NCBI GenBank assembly: GCA_001648575.1
Contig: LQXN01000059.1
Span: forward strand, 62,001-126,000
DNA: 64,000 bases
Reading direction: 5' to 3'
Source: Sutcliffiella horikoshii DSM 8719
Lineage (GTDB): Bacteria > Bacillota > Bacilli > Bacillales > Bacillaceae_I
Below the pieces are notes generated by a model. It searched no databases, had not been told where the DNA came from, and saw nothing but the letters and a program-made list of their open reading frames with translations. This document shows, one piece after another, positions 50,277 to 59,173 of this stretch; position 1 is the stretch's first letter; the number at the start of each line of letters is the position of its first letter. The translations under genes and the position numbers were made by a program.

Positions 50277-50630
50277 ATGAAGAAAATCATTCTTCTGTCC
50301 TTATTCCTCCTTTTTCTAACAGCCTGCGGTATGCCGACACACATCCCTGATCGATTTTCCTATATTGAAATTGTCGACAAGAAAGAAGATGCCTCCCTTT
50401 CAGAAATTGAGGATATTGAATTCATTCTTAGAGACAGTGAAGTAATAGTCGGTTTGGATGAGGCAACCGAGAATTACCCCAATTACAAAATTGAAAAATC
50501 TCCTGCTTATATAGTGTTTGAATATACAGGGTATCTCACAGACGATATGATATTATTCACCTATGACAAGGAAGAGGCTGTATCGTTATTGAAAGAAAAA
50601 ATTCAAGACGAGAAAGAAAGAGCGGAATAA
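50277..50630 (+). CDS. Small lipoprotein
   Basis: The 117-residue protein has a lipoprotein signal (MKKIILLSLFLLFLTACG, Cys at 17) and a mainly acidic mature part with FILRDSEVIVGLDEATENYP. GGAGGTG lies before the ATG. No family is recognised. It starts the run of small secreted or membrane proteins up to 52.9 kb. A possible terminator with GCCG/CGGC arms lies at about 50640-50686. Confidence 0.65.
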   Translation: MKKIILLSLFLLFLTACGMPTHIPDRFSYIEIVDKKEDASLSEIEDIEFILRDSEVIVGLDEATENYPNYKIEKSPAYIVFEYTGYLTDDMILFTYDKEEAVSLLKEKIQDEKERAE

Positions 50631-50742
50631 CCTTAGTCGAGCCGTGGGAATATTTTTAGCATAAACCACGGTCCGGCTTTCTTAATATCCTTTTTTGAAA
50701 CCGCTTACCTTAAGGAATAAATGAATAGTATTCATCATATTA

Positions 50743-50857
50743 TTAGACTGTTTTCGAATACTTTGGTGATTTTTGCAAATTCAATACTATGTAAACCATG
50801 AAAAGTCCAATTGCTGACTTTCCATCTGTGAATAACAACAATTTTTGAGAACATTAT
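50743..50857 (+). repeat. Family B repeat, short copy (B2)
   Basis: The stretch from AGACTGTTTTCGAATACTTT to ATGAAAAGTCCAATTGCTGA and GAATAACAACAATTTTTGAGAA matches the two ends and inner part of the copy at 48451-48638, lacking about 75 bp of its middle. Confidence 0.65.
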
Positions 50858-50884
50858 TAATATAATATTTAATGGAGGGCATAT

Positions 50885-50998
50885 ATGGGGGAACTATGTC
50901 TGCAAGCATCATGTGTTGGTTATGATTTGATTTTTATCACGTTGGGATGCCTATTGGTTCTATACATCGGCTACCGTTTTCTTGGACATGAAGACTGA
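50885..50998 (+). CDS. Very small membrane protein (37 residues)
   Basis: The ORF encodes MGELCLQASCVGYDLIFITL followed by GCLLVLYIGYRFLGHED, one membrane helix with a short charged tail. GGAGGG lies five bases before the ATG. It sits between a family B repeat and the secreted protein at 51047. It is too short for similarity to be judged; the strong ribosome site and clean helix support translation. Confidence 0.45.
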   Translation: MGELCLQASCVGYDLIFITLGCLLVLYIGYRFLGHED

Positions 50999-51046
50999 TC
51001 TCATGATTTCGCTTCTTTTGCTAATACTAACAAAGAGGTGATTAAA

Positions 51047-51460
51047 ATGAGGAAAGTCTTCTTTTTTCTGCTCCTTTCTTGGGGAGTTATGGCTGTCACT
51101 GTAACGGCCCAGCCCCTTCAAATAGAAGTATTTGATGTCACACAAAGCAAAGTGGTCAAAACGGTTCCATTGGACGAGAAAACGAAGTCGGAGGCCCTAA
51201 AGCTTGTTAAAAGTACAAATGCCCTCTATCCAAAGCTGAACCCCACTCCAAAGACAGGGTTCATGCTCAAAGTGCCTTTGGAACCCGAGGAAAATATCGA
51301 CACCATTGTTTTAAAGCAAACCGTCAAGCAGGTGATCTTCATTTTCCCTGAAGGAGAAAAGCCTTATTTACTCATCTTCAATGAAAAAGAACAGCCTATG
51401 TTCTACTATTTCAGTGAAGATTTCACAGAGTTTCTCGAGATGCTGGGTATAAAAAGATAG
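51047..51460 (+). CDS. Secreted or membrane-anchored hypothetical protein
   Basis: The 137-residue protein has an N-terminal signal sequence (MRKVFFFLLLSWGVMAVTVTAQP) and a mature domain with KSTNALYPKLNPTPKTGFML and QVIFIFPEGEKPYLLIFNEK, predicted beta-rich. No lipobox Cys is present. ATG 51047 is eight bases after AGAGGT; a GTG at 51038 is possible. The family is conserved in Bacillus to my recollection, without a function. Confidence 0.65.
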   Translation: MRKVFFFLLLSWGVMAVTVTAQPLQIEVFDVTQSKVVKTVPLDEKTKSEALKLVKSTNALYPKLNPTPKTGFMLKVPLEPEENIDTIVLKQTVKQVIFIFPEGEKPYLLIFNEKEQPMFYYFSEDFTEFLEMLGIKR

Positions 51461-51532
51461 GATTATTCACTTAAAAAATGGAATAATGGGTACACTATCA
51501 TCAACTTGAACCTTTTTTAGGAGGGGTTTTAT

Positions 51533-52204
51533 TTGAAAAATGTACTCATTATTCTTTTTATAGGCATGATCCTTTCAGTAATTACTGCAGGTTGTGGTTC
51601 AGCAAAAGAAGGTGTACCCGGAACAATGCAAAAATCACCTCCCTTGCTGCCATCCAGTGGTGACTATACCTTTCAGCGCTTTATTGAAGAAAAAGAACAT
51701 ACAGAATACAGAGTGCTCTACAGCAAGGTTCCTGACAGCAATATAGTACAGGTGAAAACGGTAGTGGAACTCGATTCAGATTCTTCTTCACAAGACACTT
51801 CTGAAACGATCAACTTCTACGAAGAAAAACAAGATGGGATATTTGGATATATTGTTGTTTCTGAAGATTTTCCTTCTGATTGGAGTGCTGATGATATTAA
51901 GAAGTTTCCAAAAACAAAAATAATCGCCTTTCCACTGGAAGAAAGTAAGGAATGGACAGAAACTATAGAGGATTTCAACCTGGATATAACTTATCATATC
52001 AGATCAATAGACGCTGAAATTGAAACGCCTGCAGATACATTCAAGGACTGTATCATTATTGATTTTGAAGAAATGGATCAGGAAGGAAATACTTTACGTA
52101 AAGGAAGCTCGGTTTTTGCACCGCAATTCGGATGGATTCGTCATGAAATCAAAGAAGAAGTATTAAAAGATGTTCATAAGTTAATAAAGATAAATGAAAG
52201 ATAA
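51533..52204 (+). CDS. Lipoprotein of unknown function
   Basis: The 223-residue protein has a lipoprotein signal (ILSVITAGCGSA, Cys near 21). The mature part has FIEEKEHTEYRVLYSKVPDS, SKEWTETIEDFNLDITYHIR and a C-terminal FKDCIIIDFEEMDQEGNTLR then VFAPQFGWIRHEI, a layout seen in proteins that assess a surface-exposed beta domain. It starts at a TTG with GGAGGGG upstream. Its last codons and stop lie inside the left hairpin of family A element A2. Confidence 0.7.
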   Translation: MKNVLIILFIGMILSVITAGCGSAKEGVPGTMQKSPPLLPSSGDYTFQRFIEEKEHTEYRVLYSKVPDSNIVQVKTVVELDSDSSSQDTSETINFYEEKQDGIFGYIVVSEDFPSDWSADDIKKFPKTKIIAFPLEESKEWTETIEDFNLDITYHIRSIDAEIETPADTFKDCIIIDFEEMDQEGNTLRKGSSVFAPQFGWIRHEIKEEVLKDVHKLIKINER

Positions 52205-52460
52205 TAATCACTTATCTTTCTCAGTGTGTAGACAAAGCTTTAAAATAATGAAATTCCCTAGTTGATCGCAGTGGAGGGAGCGTAGACTCCTGCGGGAGGA
52301 AGGGACAGGTAAGACCCCGCAGGCGTAAGCCGAGGAGGCTTACGGACCGCCCGCTGGAAAGCGAAGCTCCTGCAACGAAGATCAACTGTTCCAACAGATA
52401 ACTCATCTTATTTAAGTTTGTGACAGTCTGTGAAAGATAATAATCACTTATCTTTCTTTT
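52195..52460 (+). mobile_element. Family A element (copy A2) with duplicated terminator and stop codon
   Basis: The element is 52221-52430 (210 bp), TCAGTGTGTAGACAAAG to GACAGTCTG. An identical 26-bp hairpin (stem GAAAGATAA, loop TAATCAC) flanks it at 52195-52220 and 52431-52456. The left copy includes the last codons and TAA of the upstream lipoprotein gene; the right copy carries the TTTTTT tract. The pre-insertion order was therefore gene, hairpin, T-tract. Confidence 0.88.
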
Positions 52461-52671
52461 TTATTTTAAATCATTCTATAACGGAACCTTTTTCTAAAAA
52501 AAGCCGTCTTAGTAATAGATACTTCGCTCTACGAATATTTTACATAACTGTAATGAAGAGAAAACCATAAATGTAGTATAATTACACACATATCATTCCC
52601 TAATCATGGGTATATAGATACCGAAAGCCATAATTATGTTATACTTCTATAATTAAGGAGGAGATGTACCA

Positions 52672-52866
52672 TTGAGTTTAAGTAAAGTTATTTTTGTCGT
52701 TAGTATCATGGCTAGCTTCCTCATGCTTGTTGCATCTGTTATAGCATTTGTCATTCATGATATCGGATATTTCTGGATAATGTTCGCTCTAATGGTTGTT
52801 AGCATCCTTCAAAATATTTCAGTATATAAACATATTTCTACCTCTGATGAACCTGTTAAAGGCTAG
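52672..52866 (+). CDS. Small membrane protein, two helices
   Basis: The 64-residue protein has two hydrophobic segments, VIFVVSIMASFLMLVASVIA and YFWIMFALMVVSILQNI, and a short polar tail. It starts at a TTG with AAGGAGGAG upstream. No family is recognised. A GACCGCTT/AAGCGGTC hairpin follows the stop. Confidence 0.6.
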   Translation: MSLSKVIFVVSIMASFLMLVASVIAFVIHDIGYFWIMFALMVVSILQNISVYKHISTSDEPVKG

Positions 52867-52902
52867 ACCGCTTCCTGTACATACACTTTAAGCGGTCTTA
52901 TA
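52865..52902 (+). terminator. Terminator-like hairpin
   Basis: AGACCGCTT pairs with AAGCGGTCT over a 16-base loop, followed by TATACC. The T-tract is weak. Confidence 0.55.
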
Positions 52903-52944
52903 CCCCAAAACACTCCACCTCCCGGAGTTAAAATAAACTCAATG

Positions 52945-52975
52945 ACAAAAAGCCAGCAAATTGCTAGCTCTTCAT
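52945..52975 (-). terminator. Terminator at the stop of the 52964 gene
   Basis: On the minus strand AGCTAGCA pairs with TGCTGGCT across a three-base loop and is followed by TTTTTGTC. The arm includes the stop codon. Confidence 0.5.
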
Positions 52976-53962
52976 TTCTGTGCGTATATAATTTCCATCC
53001 TTATCATAAAAATGGAATTTCTTGATTACGTTATCATCTGTTTCCAAAACTTCTGGATGAGATATGTAAATCAGGAACTGATTCGCTATTACGTTGCCAG
53101 AAAACTGAAATATCACTTCTTCTTTCCTTTCTACTTCAAGCACTACTTTCTGAACCTGCTCACCTTTTGGTACCAAACCATGAAGATATGTTTGCTCAGT
53201 AAGATGAGCCTTCACCTTTTTCTCTTCGAAACAGAAAGCTTTTTCTTCCGTCATAGAGTAATAGTCCGGCTCCTCGTAACCCGCAATCACAAATCCATCT
53301 TCATTCTGTCGATAACCACCTAAAACAGTTTTTAATACGGAATCTTTCTCAGAATATATGAGGAATGATTGATTGCTTTCATCTACAAACATTAATTCCA
53401 TACCTTCCAATTCTTCTCCATGACCTGTACCGGAAAGTGCTCCGTTTAAACTTCTGTAAATATAAGTGGGTTCTATGTTTACTTTCTTTGCATCCTCTAC
53501 TTTTCCTATGTGAGTGAAATATTTTTGTGGAGGAACAGCTATCTTTACTCTTTCTCCCTGACTCTCAATATCCGTCTCAATTGTCTTGACTGAAGAATGC
53601 AAGTTTTCCCCTATAAAAAGGACACGGGTATTTGACTTGGTTTTGATTATTTCCGAATAAAAAGGATGGTCGAGTAAGAATTTTTCAAGCTTCAATTTAC
53701 CATATATACCTTTTTGGAAAATGACAGCCCCCAACTCATTTTGATTATATTCAAACGTGGCAACCACTTTATTAGTATCATCTATCTGGAAAACTTCCAA
53801 TAACAATGGCTCATCCTCCGCTAACTCCAGTTGCTCTTGGATGAGGCTGGTAATTTCCCTTTCGGAGTGTTTCAAGGTGTAACTCGTATACTCATAAATC
53901 GAATAAACTCCCGCAATTATCAGACTGGATATTGACATGATTATAAATAACCTTTTCAACAC
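52964..53962 (-). CDS. Membrane-anchored hypothetical protein
   Basis: The 332-residue protein has one N-terminal membrane segment (LFIIMSISSLIIAGVYSIY) and a large extracytoplasmic part without Cys-rich or enzyme motifs that I can name. EEPDYYSMTEEKAFCFEEKK and VVLEVERKEEVIFQFSGNV suggest repeated beta structure. The start at 53962 follows GGGGG. It is alone on its strand. From 53963 to 54290 I find only AT-rich promoter-like sequence. Confidence 0.6.
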   Translation of the reverse strand: MLKRLFIIMSISSLIIAGVYSIYEYTSYTLKHSEREITSLIQEQLELAEDEPLLLEVFQIDDTNKVVATFEYNQNELGAVIFQKGIYGKLKLEKFLLDHPFYSEIIKTKSNTRVLFIGENLHSSVKTIETDIESQGERVKIAVPPQKYFTHIGKVEDAKKVNIEPTYIYRSLNGALSGTGHGEELEGMELMFVDESNQSFLIYSEKDSVLKTVLGGYRQNEDGFVIAGYEEPDYYSMTEEKAFCFEEKKVKAHLTEQTYLHGLVPKGEQVQKVVLEVERKEEVIFQFSGNVIANQFLIYISHPEVLETDDNVIKKFHFYDKDGNYIRTEMKS

Positions 53963-54294
53963 CGTTACCCCCTTGTTCCATTTCTACCTCCTAGGAAAAA
54001 AACTAAATATAGTTCTATAGCCCTACCTTTAATCTTAATGCAATTATTCTGTGGCGGCTATTGGGAAAGTGAACCCTCATTTATTGATTTAATTCAATTT
54101 TTCAGTGGATTACTTTCCTAAACCAAATATTTTTTATTTTGGATTATCTTGGATTTTTTGGATTGCTTTTTTACAATTTCCGAACTTCATTCTACATTTT
54201 CTTAACTTTATTCGGCTTTTTGGACAAAAAACCTTTTCAAATTCAATATTTTCCTATATAATCACTTCATAATCCAAACAACTCAATAATCAAC

Positions 54295-54366
54295 AACTCG
54301 TATAATAGTAGGAATATGGCCTACAAGTCTCTACCAAGCTACCGTAAATGGCTTGACTACGGGTGA
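54295..54366 (+). promoter_or_regulatory. Purine riboswitch, guanine class, of xpt
   Basis: The aptamer has ACTCGTATAATAGTAGG, ATATGGCCTAC, GTCTCTACCAAGCTACCG and TAAATGGCTTGACTACGGGT. The C in GACTACG marks guanine/hypoxanthine specificity. GACTACGGGTGA (54355-54366) can pair over 12 bp with TCACTTGTAGTC (54433-54444), an antiterminator that competes with P1 and with the terminator. Confidence 0.93.
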
Positions 54367-54413
54367 TACTTTAATTTTCCTGTACTCAGATTCGTCTGAG
54401 TAGTATTTTACAT

Positions 54414-55092
<679 letters not shown>

Positions 55093-55112
55093 GAAAAAAT
55101 GGAGGTCATCTT

Positions 55113-56642
55113 ATGAAAGCAACTACTGTTCACTATCCATGGTATAAAAAAGAAGACACTGATGCATTCTTCGCACTCTTTCAAAATAATTTAGCGAACT
55201 TTGTCATCATTGCAGTAACAATGCTTGGAATGGGCTTTCCTGCAAGCATTGTATTCGGAAAAGTGATTCCTGGAGCGGCGGTTGCCGTAATGGTCGGTAA
55301 CCTTTATTATGCATTCATGGCAAAACGCCTGGCTCAAAAAGAGGGACGGACAGATGTCACTGCCCTCTCCTATGGGATCAGCACTCCAGTCATGTTCGTT
55401 TTTTTATTCGGGGTATTAGCGCCTGCTAACGCTTTGACTGGTGATCCAGAGCTAGCATGGAAAATTGCTGTTGCTGCTGCCTTTTTAAGTGGACTGATTG
55501 AAACCTTGGTCAGCTTCACAGGAAACTGGGTGCGAAACCACCTGCCTCGTGCAGCTATGCTTGGCGCACTTGCAGGGGTAGCTCTTACCTTCATTGCCGG
55601 AGAAATGTTATTCAACACTTTTTCCATCCCGGTTGTAGGGTTAGTCGCCCTGATTATCATCATAGTCGGGGTAGTTGGGAAAATGGCCATGCCATTCAAG
55701 ATTCCAGCTTCCTTGTTTGCTGTCATCATCGGTACGGTACTTGCTTTCGCATTGGGCTATCAATCCCCATCACAAATTTCTGAAGGGCTTGCTCACATCG
55801 GTTTTTACCCTATTTTACCTACTCTGGCTGCTTTTGAAGGTATGACATATCTATTTGGAGCACTTATCGGACTACTGGCTATCATATTACCAATCACACT
55901 TTATAATGCGATTGAGACCATGAACAATGTGGATGCGATGTCAGCAGAAGGCGATTCCTATGATGTTCGGGAATGTCAGGCAGTGGATGGGGTCGGCACG
56001 ATGCTCGGAGCAGTTTTTGGTGGCCTTTTTCCCACTACTGTTTATATTGCGACAGTTGGATCGAAATGGATGGGTGCCGGAAGAGGATATAGCATCTTAA
56101 ATGCCATCGTTTTTGGAATGGCAGCCATGACAGGTGTAATAGCGGCCCTCGCTGCCATCATCCCTCTTGCGGCGGTTGCGCCAATCTTAGTATTCGTCGG
56201 AATCTCCATGGTAGCTACTGCATTCCAATCCAATGACAAGAAGTATTTCCCTGCAGTTGCGATAGCGATGCTTCCTTACTTCGCAAACTATGTCATGACA
56301 CGCTTTAACAACAGTGCAGGTGAAGTCGTCTCCGGCATCTCCGAGGGTATTGTCCCTCTAGGTCAAGGTGCCATGTTTACAGCCATTGTCCTTGGTGCTA
56401 TTACCGTTTATATCATCGACCAGGATTATCGTCGAGCTTCCTATTTTGCACTAATTGGAGCATTTCTGTCCTTCGTTGGTTTTATGCATGCACCAAAACT
56501 TGCATTCAATGCAGCTCCTGACTTTGCGGTAGGCTATGTCCTAGTAGCTGTATTCTTGGTTTATTGTTCGTACCAACAGGCAACAAACATAGTCAAACAA
56601 ACCGAACGGAAGGTTTCTGTTAAACAGCAGGCAGCTTCATAA
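55113..56642 (+). CDS. NCS2/AzgA-like purine permease
   Basis: The 509-residue membrane protein has about 13 helices. Motifs such as NLANFVIIAVTMLGMGFPAS, VTALSYGIST, YNAIETMNNVDAMSAEGDSY and LGAVFGGLFPTTVYIATVG fit the nucleobase:cation symporter-2 superfamily, closer to its AzgA-like side than to the shorter xanthine permease PbuX. It is 20 bp after xpt and so under the same guanine riboswitch, which makes xanthine, hypoxanthine or guanine the likely cargo. GGAGG precedes the ATG. Confidence 0.78.
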   Translation: MKATTVHYPWYKKEDTDAFFALFQNNLANFVIIAVTMLGMGFPASIVFGKVIPGAAVAVMVGNLYYAFMAKRLAQKEGRTDVTALSYGISTPVMFVFLFGVLAPANALTGDPELAWKIAVAAAFLSGLIETLVSFTGNWVRNHLPRAAMLGALAGVALTFIAGEMLFNTFSIPVVGLVALIIIIVGVVGKMAMPFKIPASLFAVIIGTVLAFALGYQSPSQISEGLAHIGFYPILPTLAAFEGMTYLFGALIGLLAIILPITLYNAIETMNNVDAMSAEGDSYDVRECQAVDGVGTMLGAVFGGLFPTTVYIATVGSKWMGAGRGYSILNAIVFGMAAMTGVIAALAAIIPLAAVAPILVFVGISMVATAFQSNDKKYFPAVAIAMLPYFANYVMTRFNNSAGEVVSGISEGIVPLGQGAMFTAIVLGAITVYIIDQDYRRASYFALIGAFLSFVGFMHAPKLAFNAAPDFAVGYVLVAVFLVYCSYQQATNIVKQTERKVSVKQQAAS

Positions 56643-56651
56643 GTTAATTTC

Positions 56652-56920
56652 AAGCCGAGAGTTCTTCTCTCGGCTTCAGTGTGTAGACAAAGTTCAAATA
56701 TGATAAAAATCCTTAGTTGATTGCAGTGGAAGGCGCGAAGACTCCCGCGGGAGGAAGGGACATGTATGACCCCGCAGGCGTAAGCCGAGGAGGCTTACGG
56801 ACCGCCCTTCGGATAAGCGAAGCGCCTGGAACTAAAATCAACTGTTCCAACAGATAACTTAACTATTTCTTAGTTTGTCAACAGTCTGAAGCCGAGAGTT
56901 CTTCTCTCGGCTTTTTTTAT
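56652..56920 (+). mobile_element. Family A element (copy A3) with duplicated terminator
   Basis: The element is 56677-56888 (212 bp), CAGTGTGTAGACAAAG to TTTGTCAACAGTCTG. The same 25-bp hairpin (stem AAGCCGAGAG, loop TTCTT) flanks it at 56652-56676 and 56889-56913 in direct orientation; the right copy has the TTTTTTT tract. The permease mRNA should therefore carry the whole element in its 3' UTR. Confidence 0.88.
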
Positions 56921-57012
56921 TTCTGTATAAAACTACCACCTTATAATGCAAGCTATATTTCTTATTTACAAAAAGAACAGACATAATTTTTCTCTTAATA
57001 AGGCTAACGCCC

Positions 57013-57041
57013 ACGAGTTTTGGACGAATGCACATACAATA
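57013..57041 (+). promoter_or_regulatory. Sigma-K/E-like promoter of the glycine-rich protein gene
   Basis: CATACAATA (57033-57041) fits CATANNNTA, with ACG 17 bp upstream, about 30 bp before the ATG. The consensus is short. Confidence 0.5.
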
Positions 57042-57070
57042 CAAAGTAGGCAGAGTGAGGAGGAGAACAA

Positions 57071-57592
57071 ATGTATTTACAAAATAATATGTACGGAAAA
57101 TTTCAACCTGGACAGCGTTCTATTGGCATAGGATATGGAAGAAGACCTGGCCCTGGATATGGGGGGCTCGGCTTTGGAAGCTTTGGCTTTCCACTTTTAG
57201 GCGGGCTTGCCGGTGGATTGTTGGGTAGCGCTCTATTTAATAATTTTGGTTATGGTGGCGGATTTGGTGGACCGGGATTTGGCGGTGCTCCTGGTTTCGG
57301 CGGTGGACCGGGATTCGGTGGTGCTGCTGGTTTCGGTGGTGGACCGGGATTCGGTGGTGCTCCAGGTTTCGGTGGTGGACCGGGATTCGGTGGTGCTCCA
57401 GGTTTCGGTGGTGGACCGGGATTCGGTGGTGCTCCAGGTTTCGGTGGTGGACCGGGATTCGGTGGTGCTCCTGGTTTCGGCGGTGGACCGGGATTCGGTG
57501 GTGCTCCAGGTTTTAGCGGTGGACCGGGATTCAGCGGTACTCCTGGTGTTGGCGGAGGGTCTGGGTCCACAGGCTTTCAAGGTAACTTTTAA
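57071..57592 (+). CDS. Glycine-rich tandem-repeat protein, probably spore surface
   Basis: The 173-residue protein starts MYLQNNMYGKFQPGQRSIGI, has a hydrophobic Gly-rich stretch (FPLLGGLAGGLLGSALF, residues 37-56), and then about seven copies of a 12-residue unit, GFGGGPGFGGAP. Low complexity prevents a family call. Such proteins in Bacillus often belong to the spore coat or exosporium, and the promoter-like motif upstream agrees. Ribosome site GAGGAGGAG is 6 bp from the ATG. Antisense frames through the repeat are open only because of its composition. Confidence 0.7.
   Translation: MYLQNNMYGKFQPGQRSIGIGYGRRPGPGYGGLGFGSFGFPLLGGLAGGLLGSALFNNFGYGGGFGGPGFGGAPGFGGGPGFGGAAGFGGGPGFGGAPGFGGGPGFGGAPGFGGGPGFGGAPGFGGGPGFGGAPGFGGGPGFGGAPGFSGGPGFSGTPGVGGGSGSTGFQGNF
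57255..57535 (+). repeat. 36-bp tandem repeat inside the glycine-rich gene
   Basis: About seven to eight units of 36 bp (each GGTTTCGGTGGTGGACCGG plus GATTCGGTGGTGCTCCA) follow one another, with synonymous differences growing toward both ends. The central units are identical. Length variation between strains is likely. Confidence 0.85.
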
Positions 57593-57600
57593 TTAACAAA

Positions 57601-57630
57601 TGGTCCTTATAATTTATTATAAGGGCCTTC
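57601..57630 (+). terminator. Terminator-like hairpin
   Basis: GGTCCTTATAA pairs with TTATAAGGGCC (one G-T pair) with a short loop; the following tract TTCCTAAA is weak. Confidence 0.5.
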
Positions 57631-57642
57631 CTAAACTATTGA

Positions 57643-58056
57643 ATGACAGGACTGGTAGGTTTGGAAAAAGATAATGAAATAAAAGAATTGGAACAACGGC
57701 TACAGGAGAACATAGCTTTCGCAGTATGGCTTCAAGTGATAGGGCAAGTTTTGGAGGCAATAAACTTGTGTAAGTTATATAATTTGACGAATAATCCATT
57801 ATCGGATGTAGAGAAAGGGATTCTTACAGGGGCATGGGTACAGGTCATTGGAGATATAGTAGGGGCTATCGGGACGACTGCTGAGGTACTGTCAGAAGAT
57901 CCACAAACAGATTTACAAGCCCAGATTGTTGCCACTCAGGGTCTTTGGATTCAAACATTCGGTTCAGGAATTGAAGCCACAAGCGCTACTGAGGCAGTCA
58001 AGAGAGAACTGCAGACTATCCCGCCCCCACCACTTGTATTCATACCAGGTTCTTAA
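57643..58056 (+). CDS. Hypothetical repetitive helical protein (DUF6944-like)
   Basis: The 137-residue protein contains three diverged repeats of a pattern like WLQVIGQVLEAI, WVQVIGDIVGAIGTTAEVL and WIQTFGSGIEATSATEAV, suggesting amphipathic helices. It ends in a proline-rich IPPPPLVFIPGS. The family looks like Bacillus repetitive proteins of DUF6944 type, from memory. The ATG at 57643 lacks a good ribosome site; TTG 57661 behind GGTAGG is an alternative. A spore role is possible by neighbourhood. Confidence 0.55.
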   Translation: MTGLVGLEKDNEIKELEQRLQENIAFAVWLQVIGQVLEAINLCKLYNLTNNPLSDVEKGILTGAWVQVIGDIVGAIGTTAEVLSEDPQTDLQAQIVATQGLWIQTFGSGIEATSATEAVKRELQTIPPPPLVFIPGS

Positions 58057-58129
58057 GCATTGGATGTATCTTTTTTTAAAATTCTAGAAAAACTACTGAT
58101 ATCTTTAATAATGAGAGCAGGCACAGATC

Positions 58130-58675
58130 ATGTTCATTGAACAACAATACATTGAAGTTTTTGAAAAAAATCAATCCTCTGTCCAATCCCATTTTAACTT
58201 CTGGCTAGAATATGTTTTATTTTCATGGCAATGGTGGGTGATGGTGGGAATATTCATCCTCTTATGGGTTTTATTTTGGAAGCTTAAAAAAATCGAGGAA
58301 CTGCCGAGGATAACCATCTTCGGGCTATTATGGATAATTGTTGCCTCAAACCTTGACGGGTTGGGGTATGAACTAGGTCTATGGGGATATACATACAACC
58401 TTAGTCCATTCCTGCCTAAATCCTATGTTTTTGATTACTGCTTGATCCCCATTACATATATGCTTATATATCAATACTTTCCCAGTGGTAAGAAGTTCCT
58501 CTATTCAAATGTGGTGTTGGCACTAGGAGCGTCCTTGATTGCTGAACCAATAGCGGAAAAGGTAGGTTTGTACACTCCTTTTAATTGGAACATATTAATT
58601 TCTATACCGCTCTATATCATAATTTCCTATATACTGAAATTCTTCACAGAAAAAATATGTCAATCTATAAGATAG
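58130..58675 (+). CDS. CBO0543-type membrane protein
   Basis: The 181-residue protein has five hydrophobic segments. The motifs WQWWVMVGIFILLWVLFW, ASNLDGLGYELGLWGYTYNL and PKSYVFDYCLIPITYMLIYQ are those of the CBO0543 family found in spore formers. A weak ribosome site precedes the ATG. Function unknown. Two family A elements follow in its terminator. Confidence 0.72.
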   Translation: MFIEQQYIEVFEKNQSSVQSHFNFWLEYVLFSWQWWVMVGIFILLWVLFWKLKKIEELPRITIFGLLWIIVASNLDGLGYELGLWGYTYNLSPFLPKSYVFDYCLIPITYMLIYQYFPSGKKFLYSNVVLALGASLIAEPIAEKVGLYTPFNWNILISIPLYIIISYILKFFTEKICQSIR

Positions 58676-58677
58676 GA

Positions 58678-58934
58678 AAAGGATGCCTAGTCAGGCATCC
58701 TTTCAGACTGTTGACAAACTAAGAATCAGTTGAGTTATCTGTTGGAACGGTTGTTCTCCGTTGCAGGAGCTTCGCTTTCCAGCGGGCGGTCCGTAAGCCT
58801 CCTCACTCCGTTGCGGGGTCTTACCTGTCCCTTCCTCCCGCAGGAGTCTTCGCTCCTTCCACTACGATCAACTAGGGAATTTCATTATTTTAAGCTTTGT
58901 CTACACACTGAAAGGATGCCTACTCAGGCATCCT
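58678..58934 (-). mobile_element. Family A element (copy A4), first of a tandem pair
   Basis: The element is 58704-58910 (207 bp, minus orientation: plus strand starts CAGACTGTTGACAAAC and ends CTACACACTG). Hairpins with the same AGGATGCCT/AGGCATCCT stem flank it at 58678-58703 (loop AGTC) and 58911-58934 (loop ACTC). Stems are identical while loops differ. Confidence 0.87.
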
Positions 58935-59173
58935 CAGACTGTTGACAAACTAAAAATCAGTTGAGTTATCTGTTGGAACGGTTGTTCTCCGTTGCAGGAG
59001 CTTCGCTTTCCAGCGGGCGGTCCGTAAGCCTCCTCACTCCGTTGCGGGGTCTTACCTGTCCCTTCCTCCCGCAGGAGTCTACGCTCCTTCCACTACAATC
59101 AACAGGGAATTTCTATCTCGAAAATAACTTTGTCTACACACTGAAAGGATGCCTAGGAAGGCATCCTTTTTTA
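58935..59173 (-). mobile_element. Family A element (copy A5), second of a tandem pair
   Basis: The element is 58935-59143 (209 bp), nearly identical to A4 and in the same orientation. It shares the middle hairpin with A4 and ends at the third hairpin 59144-59169 (loop AGGA), which is followed by TTTTTTATA. Three hairpins and two elements thus lie between the convergent genes at 58675 and 59171. Confidence 0.87.

Noticed and set aside
57255-57535. Regular 36-bp spacing, considered as a CRISPR array
   Set aside because: There are no unique spacers; the units are contiguous and in frame with a protein-coding gene.
57233-57580. Long open frames on the minus strand and in another plus frame through the glycine-rich gene
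   Set aside because: The 36-bp repeat has no stop in several frames because of its composition. Only the plus frame from 57071 has a ribosome site and a non-repetitive start.
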